A stretch of 64,000 nucleotides of DNA from positions 735,986 through 799,985 of the forward strand of contig NW_019091378.1 of the NCBI RefSeq assembly GCF_001949145.1. Reading direction: 5' to 3'. The stretch comes from Acanthaster planci (lineage: Eukaryota; Echinodermata; Asteroidea; Valvatida; Acanthasteridae). Numbering within the stretch: position 1 is the stretch's first letter; each line of letters opens with the position of its first letter. This document shows positions 15,201 through 30,200 of the stretch, one piece after another. Both the position numbers and the translations under genes were made by a program. A model generated the notes under the pieces. It worked only from the letters and a program-made list of their open reading frames with translations, had not been told where the DNA came from and did no database searches.

Positions 15201-18200
15201 ACTAACACCACCAAAACATCTGAAATCTTGCTAACATAAAGAGCGCCACCTGCATTCCCTACTGTCTGTTAAAGAGATGTCATCCAGCTTGGGTACCTTT
15301 CACCACAGATCTCCGAGTACCCCTTTTCACATCAACCACCTCCCAAAGCAGCCAAAATGACTTGCTACACAACGGTACTTCATCGATCCCACCCCACTCC
15401 AATTTGGGACTTCTAACTCAATGAAAAGTCTTGTTCTACGAGAGGAGATGGAAGTATTGCCGTTTAGCATAAACATAATGAACTAATCACAGGGATACCA
15501 TGACTGTGATGACACTACACTCACGTCCATAAACATGAAGAGGTCACACATTTGGCAAATAAGGACACCATATTAGTCAATGAGGCATGTAATGCTTGTG
15601 CATTACCTGCCCATAGTGTAACTGCACAACTGACTTGTGTTTTTGATTGCTGACTTACATTTAGTCCACAGGCAAGGGGGAGATTTGGAAACAAGCAAAT
15701 CCCAATTACAGGACTGTACCCACCTTCAGTGACCGATCTGACCACCACAGGTTTCTCGCTGCCGGCGATGAAGCCAAACCCCAGCATCTTGTCCCGGACA
15801 AGCGTTACTTCCCTCTCCACCGGCGGAATGTCCTCCACATCATAGGGATCCTCTCGGGTGGTGGTGCAGCTCACATGGCTGAAAGAAGACAACAAATATG
15901 GCTTTACACAAGCACAAATTAGATGAGAACCAGTCCAGAGGAATATACATGTATATCTATGATGTTTGGCTGGTAACCTGTTCTTGCTGAGCAAACATTT
16001 TCCTTGCTAATGCTTTAGCTTAACTTTCATGGTGTAGCTGCTCTCCAGAAATTGGTCCTGGGGTTGAGTTTGCAGCCTGCTAAGCAGAGAAATTAGCTCA
16101 GCAACAATCAACAACTTTCAGTCCAAATTGTTATGCACTATGTTTTTGTTGTGGCAATCCAAATTTAAACCAAAGACAAGTCACACACTTGAATACAAAT
16201 AAATTTCAAGGCGCAGTCCACTACGATGCCCAACATTTGACATTTGAGTTATGCTCACTGAGACGACTTTATTCCTCCTACATGTACATGTACACATGTG
16301 CTTTCAACTTCCACCAGTGCTGATCATAACTGGCCACAAAATATACATATTGCTTGCTTGTCGAGACTTCTTTCAACCGCCATCTATCAATTTGGAGACA
16401 TTTACTGATCCCAACGTTGAACAGGGAAAGGTTTTTTATTACGCATACTAATACATGTCTGTGCATTTCGTCCGTTGAATCGACATGTTTGTAAAATGGC
16501 TTAGTGGTCAGGCTGAAATTAATTTAGCATGCATGTTCCCATATCTTGTCACATACATAATGAGTTCGTATTATTAGGGCTACATGACCTGCCAATATTC
16601 AGATGAATCCGACATAGCCTAAGGTGTAACACACTCTCCTATCTGACATATTCATCTATGCACGCTTCCATTATAAATGGAGCAAAGCTGAAAATGAAAG
16701 CTCAGGGAAGGCTGCCAGCAGAAACTGTTTATTTCTTCTTTCACTACTTTGCTTTGCTTTTCATTTCTCTTTTAAGGTAAAACCATTTCTAGCAATGCCG
16801 AATTTGATTTATTAAAGTCTACAGTGTAAACTTTCAAAATCAAGTAATTTGATTAAATTCACAAACCGCTATGTCTTAGCCTTAGTGAAATGCATGCAGT
16901 ATCACGCCTACATATGGACCAGTCCATGTCCATGTCCCCTCAGAGAAGGCTCTTCCTTCAGAGACATACATGTATACTAAGGATAAAGTGCATACCAGGT
17001 ATTAAAGCGAACTCTAGGTTTTGACAAAAGTAGAGTTCACAAGAATTTGTTAATTAACAGGGTACTTATTAGTACAGCGTACTAATGAGTGAGAAACATG
17101 CCATGTACAACAGTACATGCATTTATTTTGCATGCTACATGTGTACATGTGGGAACGAAACGCTGGCATTTTACCTTGCTCTTTGTGCAAAAAAGCAGTC
17201 TCATTTTGTTTGTGATCCAGCTCCACAGAGTTTAGGCTTGATTAAAGATCACTTCATTAAGGGCATGGATTTAGTGGTTTTACACTGTAACGCTATAACA
17301 ACTAACGTTTCTAATCTCAATAAAATACAGTACATGTAGGCTTGCAGAGATGTAAAAGGTTGATGTACACTGATACTGTGCCGGTACTTTACCATGTTAA
17401 GCCATGGAGGAAGGACACAGGAGTTTGAACTGCCCAGGCTATAACATCTGGCCAATTACCGCTTTATGGCATGTCTGGTACGTCCACAGCCTGAGCACAG
17501 CGAATGCTTGCTACGCACCACCTGTTTCACAACCATAAGCCCCTTTTGTACCCCATGATCATCGCCGCAATGTTTTGCTGGTAATCTACTGTACATCCTT
17601 AAAACACTGTGCACTCCAGTAGTTGAATATTCATGCCATCGTTGGTGCTTGGTATGATCTGGAAACAATGTCAAATTTAATGCTTGCATAGTTGCTTGTA
17701 TTAGGCTGTGTGCCCTTAGTGTTCATGTGCAGTCATTGCACTTATCGAACGCTTTCTTCTGGAGTTATTTTGGGAATGAATAGCCAAGTTGTTTATAAGA
17801 TATTGTGTTTTACTTAAATCATATTTATTACGGCATTTCTACAAAAAGGTATTTCATAAGATCTCTTGAGCACTACTTGTGATGAAATAGTGCATTTGTT
17901 TGTTATGATTAACTGTCCAATGGTGGTCAACATGTAGTTGGCCAGTCTTAGCCAATTTCGTACAAAACCTTTGAAAACTGATGTTTTGGAGAGACAAAAT
18001 AAAATTGCAAACATTGCATAGATAATGGAACAGGGTATCAAAGTAAAAAAATTATTCATGATGGCAAAAGCAGATCTAATGTTAGAGATTTATATATAAA
18101 TATTAATAGAATATTACGGGCCCCACTTGTATGGTACTTTGAAGTGCCAGAGTTCTAACTCCTTCTGTGTCCTTCCTCCACGGTTAAACTCTGAAGCAGG

Positions 18201-21200
18201 CAGTTTAAATGAAGTAAAATTAAATCATGATTATAAATTTTTTGCATCAAATGCACTTACTGAATCCAAAACACTGATTTAAATCGAAACAAGTGGACAG
18301 AATTGAGCATAAAAATCTTGCCAACCCAGATTTTGTGTAACACGTGTGCTTTCATACTTCCTTAATACTAGGAACTGGAAGGCTCACAGAGGGGGGATTT
18401 GCTGTTTAAAATGTGCAAAACCTGCAAATGTTTCCAATCAGGAAAAAAAATTCGAAAATTCAAACTTTTTTTGCCTTTTCACCCAAAAAATTAAAAATGT
18501 TAATTTAAATCTGATTTTTAAAAAAATCAATTGATTTAAATTGCAATTTAAATTGGTAATTTAAATCAAGGTGATTAAAATCGGACAACTTTGCAGTTTT
18601 TAGTAGGCTGCAGCAATAGCAGTGAAAACTTCCCCATGAGCACACCATCCCCTAAAGCGCTCTCGGTTTCCAAACCCCAGTATGGTTGATTCCCCCAAAG
18701 CTCCCCTGTGTAAAGAAACCCAAATCAGGGCGGGATTTGGAGGAAATTGCTGGTCCCAAATCCAACAAGGCAAAATCATCCATCCCCCAGTGACACCGGC
18801 AAGCAATGGTTTTACAATCTGTGATTTTCCCCACTTCTCAGATCGCACGGGATTGGACATTCCTATTCCCTTCCAAATGTCATGGACATGCTCTATCAAA
18901 GGAATCTGTACCCTGAGCACAATATCAAGGTCTTAGTTCACACATTCCCTTCTCTGCCATGGCAACATGGTACTTGACAGGTACCAGGGACTTGCCATGC
19001 TTATGAGCAAGCACACACACACACCAAGGAAGTGTTGGACGGCATCCTGTGAAACACCCCAACCAACTGTCAGACCAACAGCCTCACCCATTCATCAGAG
19101 CAGGTTGTCTGAGAAAACCAGAGTGTACACGACTTCCATTTGGAAAGTGAAATTCAAGCACGTGGACTCTGATTGTTGCGTGCATGTGCTATTTATGTAA
19201 CACTGATTTTGAGGACACAGCAAGGCTCAAACAGCCAGGAGGATAAAGGCCCTTTGAAATGAAATCTCGGGACTGTGCAATACATGCCACTTTTGAAAAC
19301 ACTTCCCACCCGGTGAGCATGAAAGTGTGAAGGCCGGTTCATACTTAACGTGAGTTCGAAATTGAGGCCAATTTGACATCACGGAAAATTTGTGGCGAAA
19401 TTTCATTACAGTTGAAATGTGTTCAACCTTTAGGAATTCCCAATGCAAATGTTTAATCTGATGTCACAAATTCATGTTCGTTTTTACTTTTGCGAAGTAT
19501 GAAGCAGCCTTTAGTTTATTTGCTTTCTGCACCTGTCAGATCAACATTTCAAAGAAATCATGTTGTCCAACTCCTTCCATACTTGCCCTTTATGCCTGGG
19601 ACAATAAGTTGAGACTACATTGTACGTTACGCCCTTACACCAATGTGCACGTTCACACTATTCTCAGTGTGATCCAAGAGTTGCAAGGAAATAGCAAGCT
19701 TACACGAGTAGGATTCTAACCTATAACTTCCAGCTTACTCGTACAAATGCCAATTATAAAAAATCAGCATAACGGTAATATCTTCCTGTTCCCAATTCAT
19801 ATCCAATGCAGTACCCTGTATTTCTGAACCAAACCCCCCCTTCCACGACTGTGAGTTTAAACACCATTTTCTAGCACTTCAAAAACATTTTAATTACATG
19901 CTGCAAATGCAGATAACCATGTTCAAAGTCACCGAATCATCTATACCAAAAAAGAGTGGATCCCCAAATGTCATAAATTAAAATTGGAATGAATAAATAT
20001 GAGTTGTTTTTTTTAATTGACACATCAAGGAAAACCTCCGAACTCAAGGCAGGCAGACAACTGGGACTTTGACAAAAACAAGTGAAATTTCAATCTTTAC
20101 AAGATTTTGTACAGTCTTTTTCAATTTTCAATGGCATGAATGCGAAGTGATAAATGAGGAAATCAGCTGATCGGAGGAAAAGTTGCATGTCCGTCAAGGT
20201 AATACCAGAAAAATTAAAACTCCCGTGCAGGCACTACAATAACTATACACACCAAGAGCATGCTTCATTACACTCAACCTTGAAAGGTTATCAAACACTT
20301 TTGATAGAAGGGCACAAAAAAGTACTTCCAAAAGGAAAATTCATTACATGGACACTTTAAAGAAGGAAGGGTTGCATCAACAAGCAAAGTGCAAATACAC
20401 CAGCCAGCCGATCTTGTTCACATTTCCAGTGCATACCTTTGCTAGCACATGTACAGGAGCATTCCAAAGGGGCAGGGCCAAGCATCCCAGGTGATCATAT
20501 CATAAACGGTTACATACACATCATTGCGCTACGATTTCACCCTTGCCATGGCAGATCATCTCTGGCTGTCCGCGTGTGCGTCCCTTGCTGCCGGTATCCC
20601 ATAAACATGTCAAATTTTGTCGCACCAGGGAGAATACCTGGGGAAGCTGCCAACGGCCCAGCGATGGGGATTACTAACAAATTTAACAGGGAGAAAATCC
20701 CCCTAAATGTACCAGTTCCTTCTCGATAACGGGATACCACATTGCAAATTTGGGTTCACTGGTCAGGTCATTTAATCTCTGCCTTTGTTCAAAAACCTGT
20801 CACCAAATTGTCTGGAAGGGCAGCTAAAGTTTTTTCAGGGAGCCCCAGAAATTGTAAATTTCTTTATGTGACCCTTTCGAAGAGTGAGGCTGAATTTAAG
20901 GGCTTTTTTCATACTTACGGAAGGAAAACAAGTGAAATAATCCCCCAAAATTGCCCTTTCCTGTTACTTTTTAAATCACAAATAGATTTGGAGAGGGTGT
21001 AATTTACATGTATCTGTTGCCCCCTCCCTCCCTCCCTCCTCCCAGTCTGCCGATCTCCCTAAAATAAAATCCACACTCCAATATTTATAACGGCCGACCC
21101 CTTTAAGAAAAAAAAATTGGATCCTCTATGGCCCATCACACGGCACAAATCCAAGTCTGGATCAGATATGTACCCCATGGCGACCCTTCATAACCACTGA

Positions 21201-24200
21201 CTTGATTATAAAACTCTAGATGTCGGATTGACTTTGGTGATCAGTGAATGTTGCAATGTACCGCACTCCATTCCATGGTTACTGTCCTAATTATAAGGTA
21301 CATGTACGAGCCTGAGACTCCCTGAAGGGACACCGAGATCCAGCGTACATGTAAGGCAGTACTGTAAGAATCCTGTCTACCTAGGCTGTGTTGACAGAGA
21401 GCATTGAATGATTAGAATACAAGTGGTTGGCCACACAGGTGCCAGGGGTATGCAAGCTACAGTGCCAACATTTGACAGAGGAATCAAGACTTTGACTCCT
21501 GTACGTCCACGTCCTGCAAATTTACACCCAGGTAGTTTCAGATACCTTTTGTTCGAATACTCAACAGTTGAAATCAAAATACTCGATAGCCAGACTGTAA
21601 TCTATACTCAGACCACACTGTCAATTTTCTTGAATTTGATTTCATAGAAAGCCATTACTGCCGTGGTACGACCTATCCATGTGCAGTAAATGGGAGTCCA
21701 ATGTTAAAGACTCCCCGTACTTCCAGTGCAGTTTTTGCAATTACATGCACCCTCTTACATGTACTGTAGGTGTTTGGAACCTGTGGACTAGAGTATGGCC
21801 TGCTGCATGTTCCTTCACAAGTGTGTGTGTTAGAAAGCTTATTTGTGATATTGGGAAAAATAAAATGCCAGCACACTTTCGCACAGTTTTTCTTCAATTA
21901 CCTCTTTGGCCCGGATATTTCTTTGACCATTCCTAAGGTAATATTCTTTGGCAGGATGCAACTTGAATCCTGCAAAGTCCTCAAATGACTCCACATAAAA
22001 ATGAACACAACTTCCATCCCCCGAAGTTCTCCAAAACCTCTTTAACGATTTTTGGAGGATTTGGGCAGGTCAGGGTTAACGGGCAAGTGATGCTGATTCG
22101 TGGAACATATACAAGTCACTGGACTTCTTCAACAAGGACCCGACTGGTCCATATTTATTCAACTGGCATTCAGCCACCAGATGAGTGATATGTTCAAACC
22201 CATATATGCCATGTTAAATGTCTCTTTTACGGCCTTGCGGTTTGCCCAAAATGCAAACTTACTGTACGTGAACTTCAAGACTGTGTGCGACGTAAGGGTT
22301 GGTGTGGTACCACTGCAGTCATGGCATCCCTTCTGATTACCCTGCACTTTAGTACCCACAAGCACAATCGGAGTCAGATTCTTAAGGCCGATACTGAGTC
22401 ATCCAGCATCAAGCTACAAATAACTTCCCAAAGTGGTCCCTTGTCACAGTTCATCCCGATGTTACTCATAAACCTGGCTTGTGATTTGAGCAGTAATGGA
22501 CGCATGATTGACTAAACTGCCGCACGACTTCCAAGCCTCAGAAAGGGAATCTGTCTCCAGAACTGGATTTCAGCCCGCAGGTAAATGGTGAATGTTGTTC
22601 ATGTACATGGACTGTACTTCCCTGCCCATTTCTGGTCCGTGCACGTCTGTACTATTACTCTCACTCTTTTTTTGTTCCCTTCCTGCATGTTTCAGAAGGA
22701 AACGAGAGAAGGCAATCTCTCTTTGTCAACATCACTGAGAGGGAGTTTTCAGGAGGGGAAGGTAGCACCATACCTGCCACGGGCCAATTTCATAAAGCTG
22801 CTTAAGCACAAAATTTGTTTAAGTGCGAAAAAACCTTGCTTGATAAATCAGGTAACCAGCCAAAATTCCATGTGATGTATATTATTTTGATATCATATTT
22901 AGCTGTCTTTTGGTTAGCATGACAATCAGATAGAGTTTGAGCTGGTAACCTTTGTTTTTTGAGCAAGGTTATTTTCTTGCTTAAACAGATTTTGTGCTTA
23001 AGCAGCTCTATGAAATTGGCCCCTGATCTTGTTCGGTTACTGTACACCGCTTAGGCATCTCTGCCCGCTTAGCACTCTTAAGGCATATGCCTCAAGACTG
23101 GGCAAGGTGTTCCTCCAAAGGATGAGCCTGCATCTCCGCCCGCTTAGCACTCTTTAAGGCGTATCATATCTTGAGACTGGGCAAGGTAGGGCACATTCAG
23201 ACATTGCAAAAGTTAATACGAATTCCATTTCCCTGAGGCTGAATTCAGATGAGATGTCCTTAATTCAAAACATGCTCAAGCTCAGACCAAAGAGTTAAAG
23301 GAACACCGGCACTGCCCAATGTACCAGTCGAAAAAGTGGACCAAGTCACCCAAATAACCCATCGCAGTTTATGCCAACCACACTTCCCAACCTTCCTGTA
23401 GGTTTGGCTATGAAAGCGCTCACACGGGGAAGCAGCCACTGGCTGCTACCTAAGGCCCACGCATTGCATGTCCGCTAAACCAGCATTGCCACTGCATGTC
23501 GTTAATTGCACGACTGCGTGCTTCAGTGAAGCATGAAGCCTGTTATGGAAATGTCCACGGCCGTCAGTTTTCCCCCACAAATTATGGCCAGCTCTCCGCA
23601 CGAATTACGACAGGTTTTTTTTTTCTCTTATGTGATCAATAAGTCATTAGTTGTGTGAAAACAAACAAGTAATCCAAGGGATGAGCTTCTCGGCTTTTCT
23701 TGTTGTAAGGCCAGATTTCAAATTATCTTTCTAGAAAGTTACAAAAAAAATCACAGGGAATACATGTAAGTGACACTGCTCAGGGAAAAGGTGAGCGAAT
23801 GCAGTCAACTCATTCTCCGATACAGCCACTGTAGTGAAGAACTGCGTCCCATCATGAACACATATCTACACAAAATATCATTCAGGTCCTTGCGTCTTTG
23901 AAAATACATTACACAGAAATAGGGGTGTGCATACATGTAGTTTTCCTGTGAAAATGTGTCGTTTAGACACCCATGATTTGGAAACAAGATTTCCAGGGTA
24001 ATGTACAATGTACATTCATGTACGGTATATTAACTTTGGCGCTTCAAGCTATTGTACTGGTACAAGGATATTGGATTTGCCTTTCATGGAACAAGGTTGT
24101 TTAAAATGTGGTGTGTGTATAGGGTAGACACTACTACATGTATACAGGTAATGATGTCCATGTATTGCTAGCCACGTACATGTACATGTACGGATCTACA

Positions 24201-27200
24201 TGTACATGTACCGGTACCTTACAGTTCTACAATGGGCTAATGTGAATGCACTACCCCAGGACATCAGATCAAATGTGTTCCAACAATACTTCACGACTCG
24301 TTGCCATGGGGAGACTGTTATCACCAACTTGCGATAATTCACCGTTTTTTTGTCACCTTGGTGGTGAAACTCACTCCACCGCACCTGAATCAGAAGATTC
24401 CAAAAGGGTGGTACAGTGCATGTAACTGAATATTTTCGGATTAACCATTTGACACCATATTTAAGTTCAAGTGAATCTGTCTTGCTCTTTCCCGGTCCCA
24501 CCCCTGCAGGTTGCAGGTGCGACATCAATGAAGGAATCAACATCCCACTAATTGGAAATCTAATGGTAGTGTTACTTGGTGGTGTCCCTGTTGGTGATCC
24601 ACTAGGGAGGAAATTACAGTCTTGCCAATCGGACAGAGAGACGGGGACAGAGGGTTGTGACCGGTCACCTGTCTGCTCGGCCAAGAGTGTGTGGGTCTCA
24701 CGCCTCACCAGGGCAATGACACCTGGTTCAGTGGATTTACAGAGCCTTGAATACATGTACACATACCTGCCTAGGGTTACTGCCTACCACCTACATGTAC
24801 ATAGACTAGTACAAAGACGGCCAAAGTTGGTAAAATGTTCAACTTGCTTGAACCCGCGAGTATTAAAGGAGGGGGATTTCCATCATGCAGTACATTTCAA
24901 AGAGTACTTGATCACTGAACACTTTGTGGATTATTCCTTTGATTTTGTACCGAAGGTCGACCACAGTCTATCAAGCACCTGTAGGTAAAAGTTGCCACAG
25001 TGACATACATGTACATGTACAATTGTACATACTGTACATGTACATGTGTACATGTAGTGAGAGGGAAGTCTGTTGGGGTGCTTGTGCTCCCGAAGTAAAA
25101 TCCTGAGAGATCTCCATAGCTCTTTTCTTTCCCAAACGTGGCAGGTTTTCAACACATTTATTTTCTGTGGCACAACACTGGAGTATTCCTCTACGTGGCA
25201 AAAGTTTGGCTGAATATAGAAAATTAGTTTTTCCTTTTGTTTCACATTTACATTCTCCCGCACTGCCCCCAACCCTTGAAAAAAAAAACCTCTCTGAGCT
25301 TGCATTTGTGGACAAGTTCCTATTTCTCGTAATTGCGCTCCTGGGATTAAATTTGCCTTGCACAGCCATGCATAGAAGAATTCATTTCTTATACAGCAGG
25401 TGAGGGAAGGACTACGATAGGCCAGGGGAGAGAGAATCTTCCGTATTCTTTCATTTTATGAGCTGTTGAACCCCCGGTGTCCCTCACTGTGACTGCCAAA
25501 ATTGTTATGATTTCATCTCCAGTAATTTCATCATCACCAAACTATCTACGTGAATTTTTCAGTTTACAATACATGCAACTACGTTGGATTTCTTCAAATG
25601 GTCGAGAGAGAGAGAAATTACCCAATCAGCCACTGGACCGGCAACAAATGAATCGTTTCGTTTTGGGAAAGCCACAATTTTTAACCTCTGCTGAACCTGA
25701 CTAGAACTGTCAGGCTTCCAGTGTCTCCTGAGCCAGTCAACACAGGAGTATCACAGTCGGACGCTGGAAGGTTTCCTCAACCTTTTGGCAATAACACTCC
25801 ACAACTTTTTTCCATGACCAACTTACTGTACATGTGTATGAAAACCCATGACCCACAAAAGGCTCACCAAAAACTGTGTAACTTGTTCCATTAAACTGCA
25901 TCTATGGGGTATTCAAGTCAAACCTCCAATAGTTTAAACCGGGATATAATTTAGTTTTACAAAATTAAGTGCCTTATCCGTGATTTCTGTCATTTTTATA
26001 TTCAACTTTCATGACTTTCAAGGACTGGAAATTGAAAAAAAAATTCTGGGATTCTCTTGCTGGAGAGCAAAAAATATGATCTTGAGAGTAACACTGTCCT
26101 TACTTGATATAGTAATGCTTCCCGTTCTTGTCCACCGCCTCCTCCCAGCCATAGGGTAGACACTCCCCCTTGGGGGACCAACAGGTTGGGGGTGGGATCC
26201 ACTGGGATGTCCTGTTGTTGTGACTGTGGAAGAAAAAAAACCAATTGCCATCAGCCATGACTTGAAGGTTCTAATCAGCTTTCAGAAGGGAGTAAAATGT
26301 ACTGCGATTCGGGAGATTCACAGCAGTGCGCCTCCAAGAGTTTGTAATGCGTTGGCCAATCACCTTGCACGAAATCTTTCGACCCAATGCACGTTTGGAA
26401 AGGGTCGACAGATTTCACGTGTTGTGACTGGCCAACGTGTTGCAAACTCTTGGAGGCGCACTATTGTGAATCACCCGTATTGGTGAAAAAAATATCAATT
26501 TGCAAGTAATGGATTTCAAGGCAGTGTTGTAGTCGATACCCTGACCATGTTGGCAGGTTCTTTCACAAGTCCTGTCCCGTTTTTTTTCCAAAGATAGACC
26601 CATACTGATCATGCTCAAATAGAGCATGATCAGTTACCCCTTTCACGTGCTGAAATGCATCATTTTCAGAACACCTTCTACTGAAGTGAGCATGTACAAG
26701 CCAACTGATAATACATGTACATGTATATTACCCAGTCACTTAATGCAGGCTCTGTAAGCAGAATCTAGCACTAGGCTGCCAAGAGCATACACAGAGAGAC
26801 AAGCTGACTGAAGAACACCACAAATTTAATTCCTGTCTTCTCTCTGCATCCTGCACAAATGTTGTAGAGATGAACCCCGAACTCAGTCCAAATGTTTTTA
26901 GTGGTAAAAGTACTCAACATCACAATGCCAGCTGGGACAGTTGGGCTGGTACGCGTCCACCAAGTCAGGGTTCCCCCCAGGGTACTGATATATTCTGGTG
27001 TCTAAAACAAAAGCGGGTGTTTTCAAAAGGCCTAAAATTAATTCTACATGTATACAGTAGTAGACGTATATAACCACATTTACTCTAACTTTCCCCTCTA
27101 AAATAAATCAATCTTGTATTCAGTGTCCCTCTTTACCATTCTGAATGATTTGAAACTGATTTCAAAATATCAAACTTCTTTTGCTTTTTCCTTCCATCAG

Positions 27201-30200
27201 TCTATTCGGAGTATGAGGTGGTCAAATTCAACAGAAAAGCCGGAGGCGGGCACTAAAATCAGTGAGGTGGGCCGTCTCACAGTTGAACAGGTGGGGAAAA
27301 CCGTGCACCAAGTAACAATGTGCATTACAGATGGAGTGGATCGAGTACAGAACAACAAACACGTACCAATTCACATGCACTGATACGTGTACATGTACGT
27401 GCACATGTGCACTTTACTTTTTAACTTGTAGAAAAAAATCTTCACTATCTTTAGGGCATCACAGAAGTTCTGCTGCCTTTTTAAATAGAACTTTCCCCTT
27501 ACGGTACCCAGAATCAACAATTCTGATGACATACATACATGTACATATGTACATGTGCGTAGTAGGCATACATGTACATGTACATCCATCTCATGCATGG
27601 CCCTGGATGGTAGGCCACTATTGTCTCCCAACAATCTCGGTCTGTTTGTTTTGTATACATGGGGAGTCTGGCTTACAGTCCATGAAAGGGCCAACTGGTG
27701 CAGGGATAACAGACAGGATTGTACCAGGCCTTGTGGACACTGTCCTGGACTATTCTACTGGATCTGTTTGAAGAGATGTACATGTACATGTACAGTACGT
27801 ACAATGTACATGTATAGTACGTAACACTATGAAGCACTGTGCCAACTGATCTGTGTCATTGCAGCCCTGAAGCCTCCTCTCCCCCACCGACAAAGCCTCT
27901 TGGTTCAGTCAGAAGGCTTTGTGGCAATGAGACTCTGTGCCAGTCTTGAAACCGGCTGACATCGATTGCAGATGTACTACATGTAGATGTAGTGGCCTCA
28001 TAAATGAACTTTAGTATCCGCACAGCAGCACCACAACACACGAGCATGACTTGAATTTGTGTCCCCAGGTTCTGATGCTGACGGACTGCCCAAACTCTGT
28101 GTCTTTTGAATCGGGTCCAGATTATAAGTTTCCTTTGGCTTGGCGAGAGACAAATGTTGACATTTCAGTGGCAAGAGAGAGATGTACAATGTAATGAAAG
28201 AATGACATTATTTCATCCTGGTAAACCAGAGATCATGGACTAGATCTGACTCTACAGTTTTCATTTGTCACGAACATAGAATTGGTTTTTTCCCTGCAAT
28301 GGAAGGTGATATTTGGCTTTCAGGAAATCAGCAAAGCCTGAAAGCCTCATTTAAAATATTTCCTTAATTTTTTTTTTTTCGTACAGTTTATGGCAGAGAA
28401 GAACGATGATGTGAAAAGGCAGATCAATTCTGAAATCATTCTCAGCAAGGAACTAATTTTTCAAATGCGACAAAACAAATTTCCACAGTACTGGTGCACA
28501 ATTGCTTCCAGGGTGGGGGGCTTTGCCTTGTCAGCTGGCAAGGTGGGTGCTGTCAATAAAGATTGATGTCTTGGCCAATGGCAATAAAGTCCTAACACTA
28601 CGGCAGTTATCCAACTGCAAACAACACTCCGAAAGGGGAAAAAGAAAAAAAAAAACTAATTAGAGTTTTTCCCGGATGAGGCAGTAAGACGCTAACAACA
28701 CATCACGGATGTTGGCAGGCCTGTCAACAACAGAATCCCATGACGGATGATCAAGTGAAGTAATCAGACGGGATCATATGAATCTGTGACGTGGGCCAGT
28801 ACAATTTCACATGATGCTGACAGAGATAATCCGTCACGATTACCATGATTACGGGCAACCCTGAGACAAGCCAAGGGCCAGTAATGTCTCTATAGTGCAG
28901 TGGGTGTACATGTACTACACGAGTAGAAGTACATCAATAACATACTTGCACTGTCAAAATTGCAGCCGTCAATCTCATATTCCTACGGTACACGAACTTC
29001 AGTATCTGTGATTTTCCTTCAGGATTGGGTAATGTGGTGATGCAAGACTTGGGCAAGACAGTCTGCTGTAAGGTATGTTAAGTCATTATTGTCACCATGG
29101 GATAATGAATTACAATTTCAGCATCGAGCTGGCATCCAGGATATTTTAAGCCTAAAAGGTGGGCAGTTTAGTTTTAAAGAGACATCGTACATGTATCATT
29201 TTTGTCGGGAAGTTGCAATGAAACTCTGTGACTTGTTACTGCAGAATGGCTTGCACCCACTTTCAAACTACTTTTATGAGGTTCGTGGTGAAACACTCTC
29301 GAGAAAGGCAACTTTTCAACTAAATGCACACAAATGAAAAGCGTTTCAATGAGAACAGTAGAGTGCACAGCAAGTATACATGTATGAACAAATCTTCGAT
29401 CAAGACTGCATTGAAACTTTTGAAGATACATGTATGTCCAATATGAATACCTTTTCATGTACACTTTTAAATACTTGAAGAACAAATAATGTCAGTTAAA
29501 CTAGACAGTGATAGAATCCCCTCCCAGGTGTGAGAATGTCCAAACAAGTGGATTCTTTTCATGTACAACAGTTACAAGTCAGCTTGTCTGATGGATCAGT
29601 TTCATGTTATGTCGCCCACACAAAAGAAAAAGAAAATGCAAGGTGCCTGTACTGTATGTTTTAGCTTCGTTACACATGTACATGTAATTTTAACATCTGC
29701 GAAGCTCTAGTACGCACTGTGTGCCCACGATCTCTGCAACAGTTAAATTCCCTTTTTTCCTCCTTTCAACATGTATCATTTCCACACACGCACGTCCCCC
29801 CAAAACTAAAAGGAACTTCAATATATACACATGTACCCTACATGTACACTGAGTGCTTTGCTAACGAAAGGGAGAAGTAGCTTGGACTGAAGACAAAAAT
29901 AAATGGAACAGCCTTTGCAATGACAAGAGAGTGAAACTCCTAGGAAAGTACAGAACCCATTCACAGCAATATTTGTAAGGAACGTGGTGCCCAGGGAAGA
30001 GCAAAGCACATTTTAGGGAAATGTAGACAATTGATTCAAAACAGGAAATGAGAGATGTACCGTTAATTTTGGGGCCAACAAGGAAAAAGTGGCCATGTGC
30101 AACGGCGTGTTTCCTCTCTTTCACTACAAACTACAGAACCACAGGGGCAACGCATGGACAAGTATTAAAACTGCCTGACAAACTGAACACTTTTCTGACT

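Larger units (their letters stand above)
10076..15723 (-). other. Intron inside the PDZ domain, 5.6 kb
   Basis: Splits the PDZ domain after TEG. Holds a SINE fragment (10.7 kb), the 124-bp inverted repeat (11.33 kb), a GC-rich patch (12.8-13.1 kb) and a fold-back element (14.3-14.6 kb). Confidence 0.8.
15879..26103 (-). other. Intron inside WW2, 10.2 kb
   Basis: Contains fold-back elements near 16.0 and 22.8-23.0 kb, a tandem duplication at 23.06-23.19 kb and dense TACATGTA near 24.2 and 25.0 kb. No coding exon of another gene is supported. Confidence 0.8.

Noticed and set aside
26604-26634. Rho-independent-type terminator hairpin
   Set aside because: Animal DNA, no T-tract after the stem, and it lies deep inside an intron.
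27331-27824. Plus-strand frames of 146 and 89 codons
   Set aside because: Made largely of TACATGTA repeats read as Thr-Cys, His-Val and Met-Tyr; low complexity.
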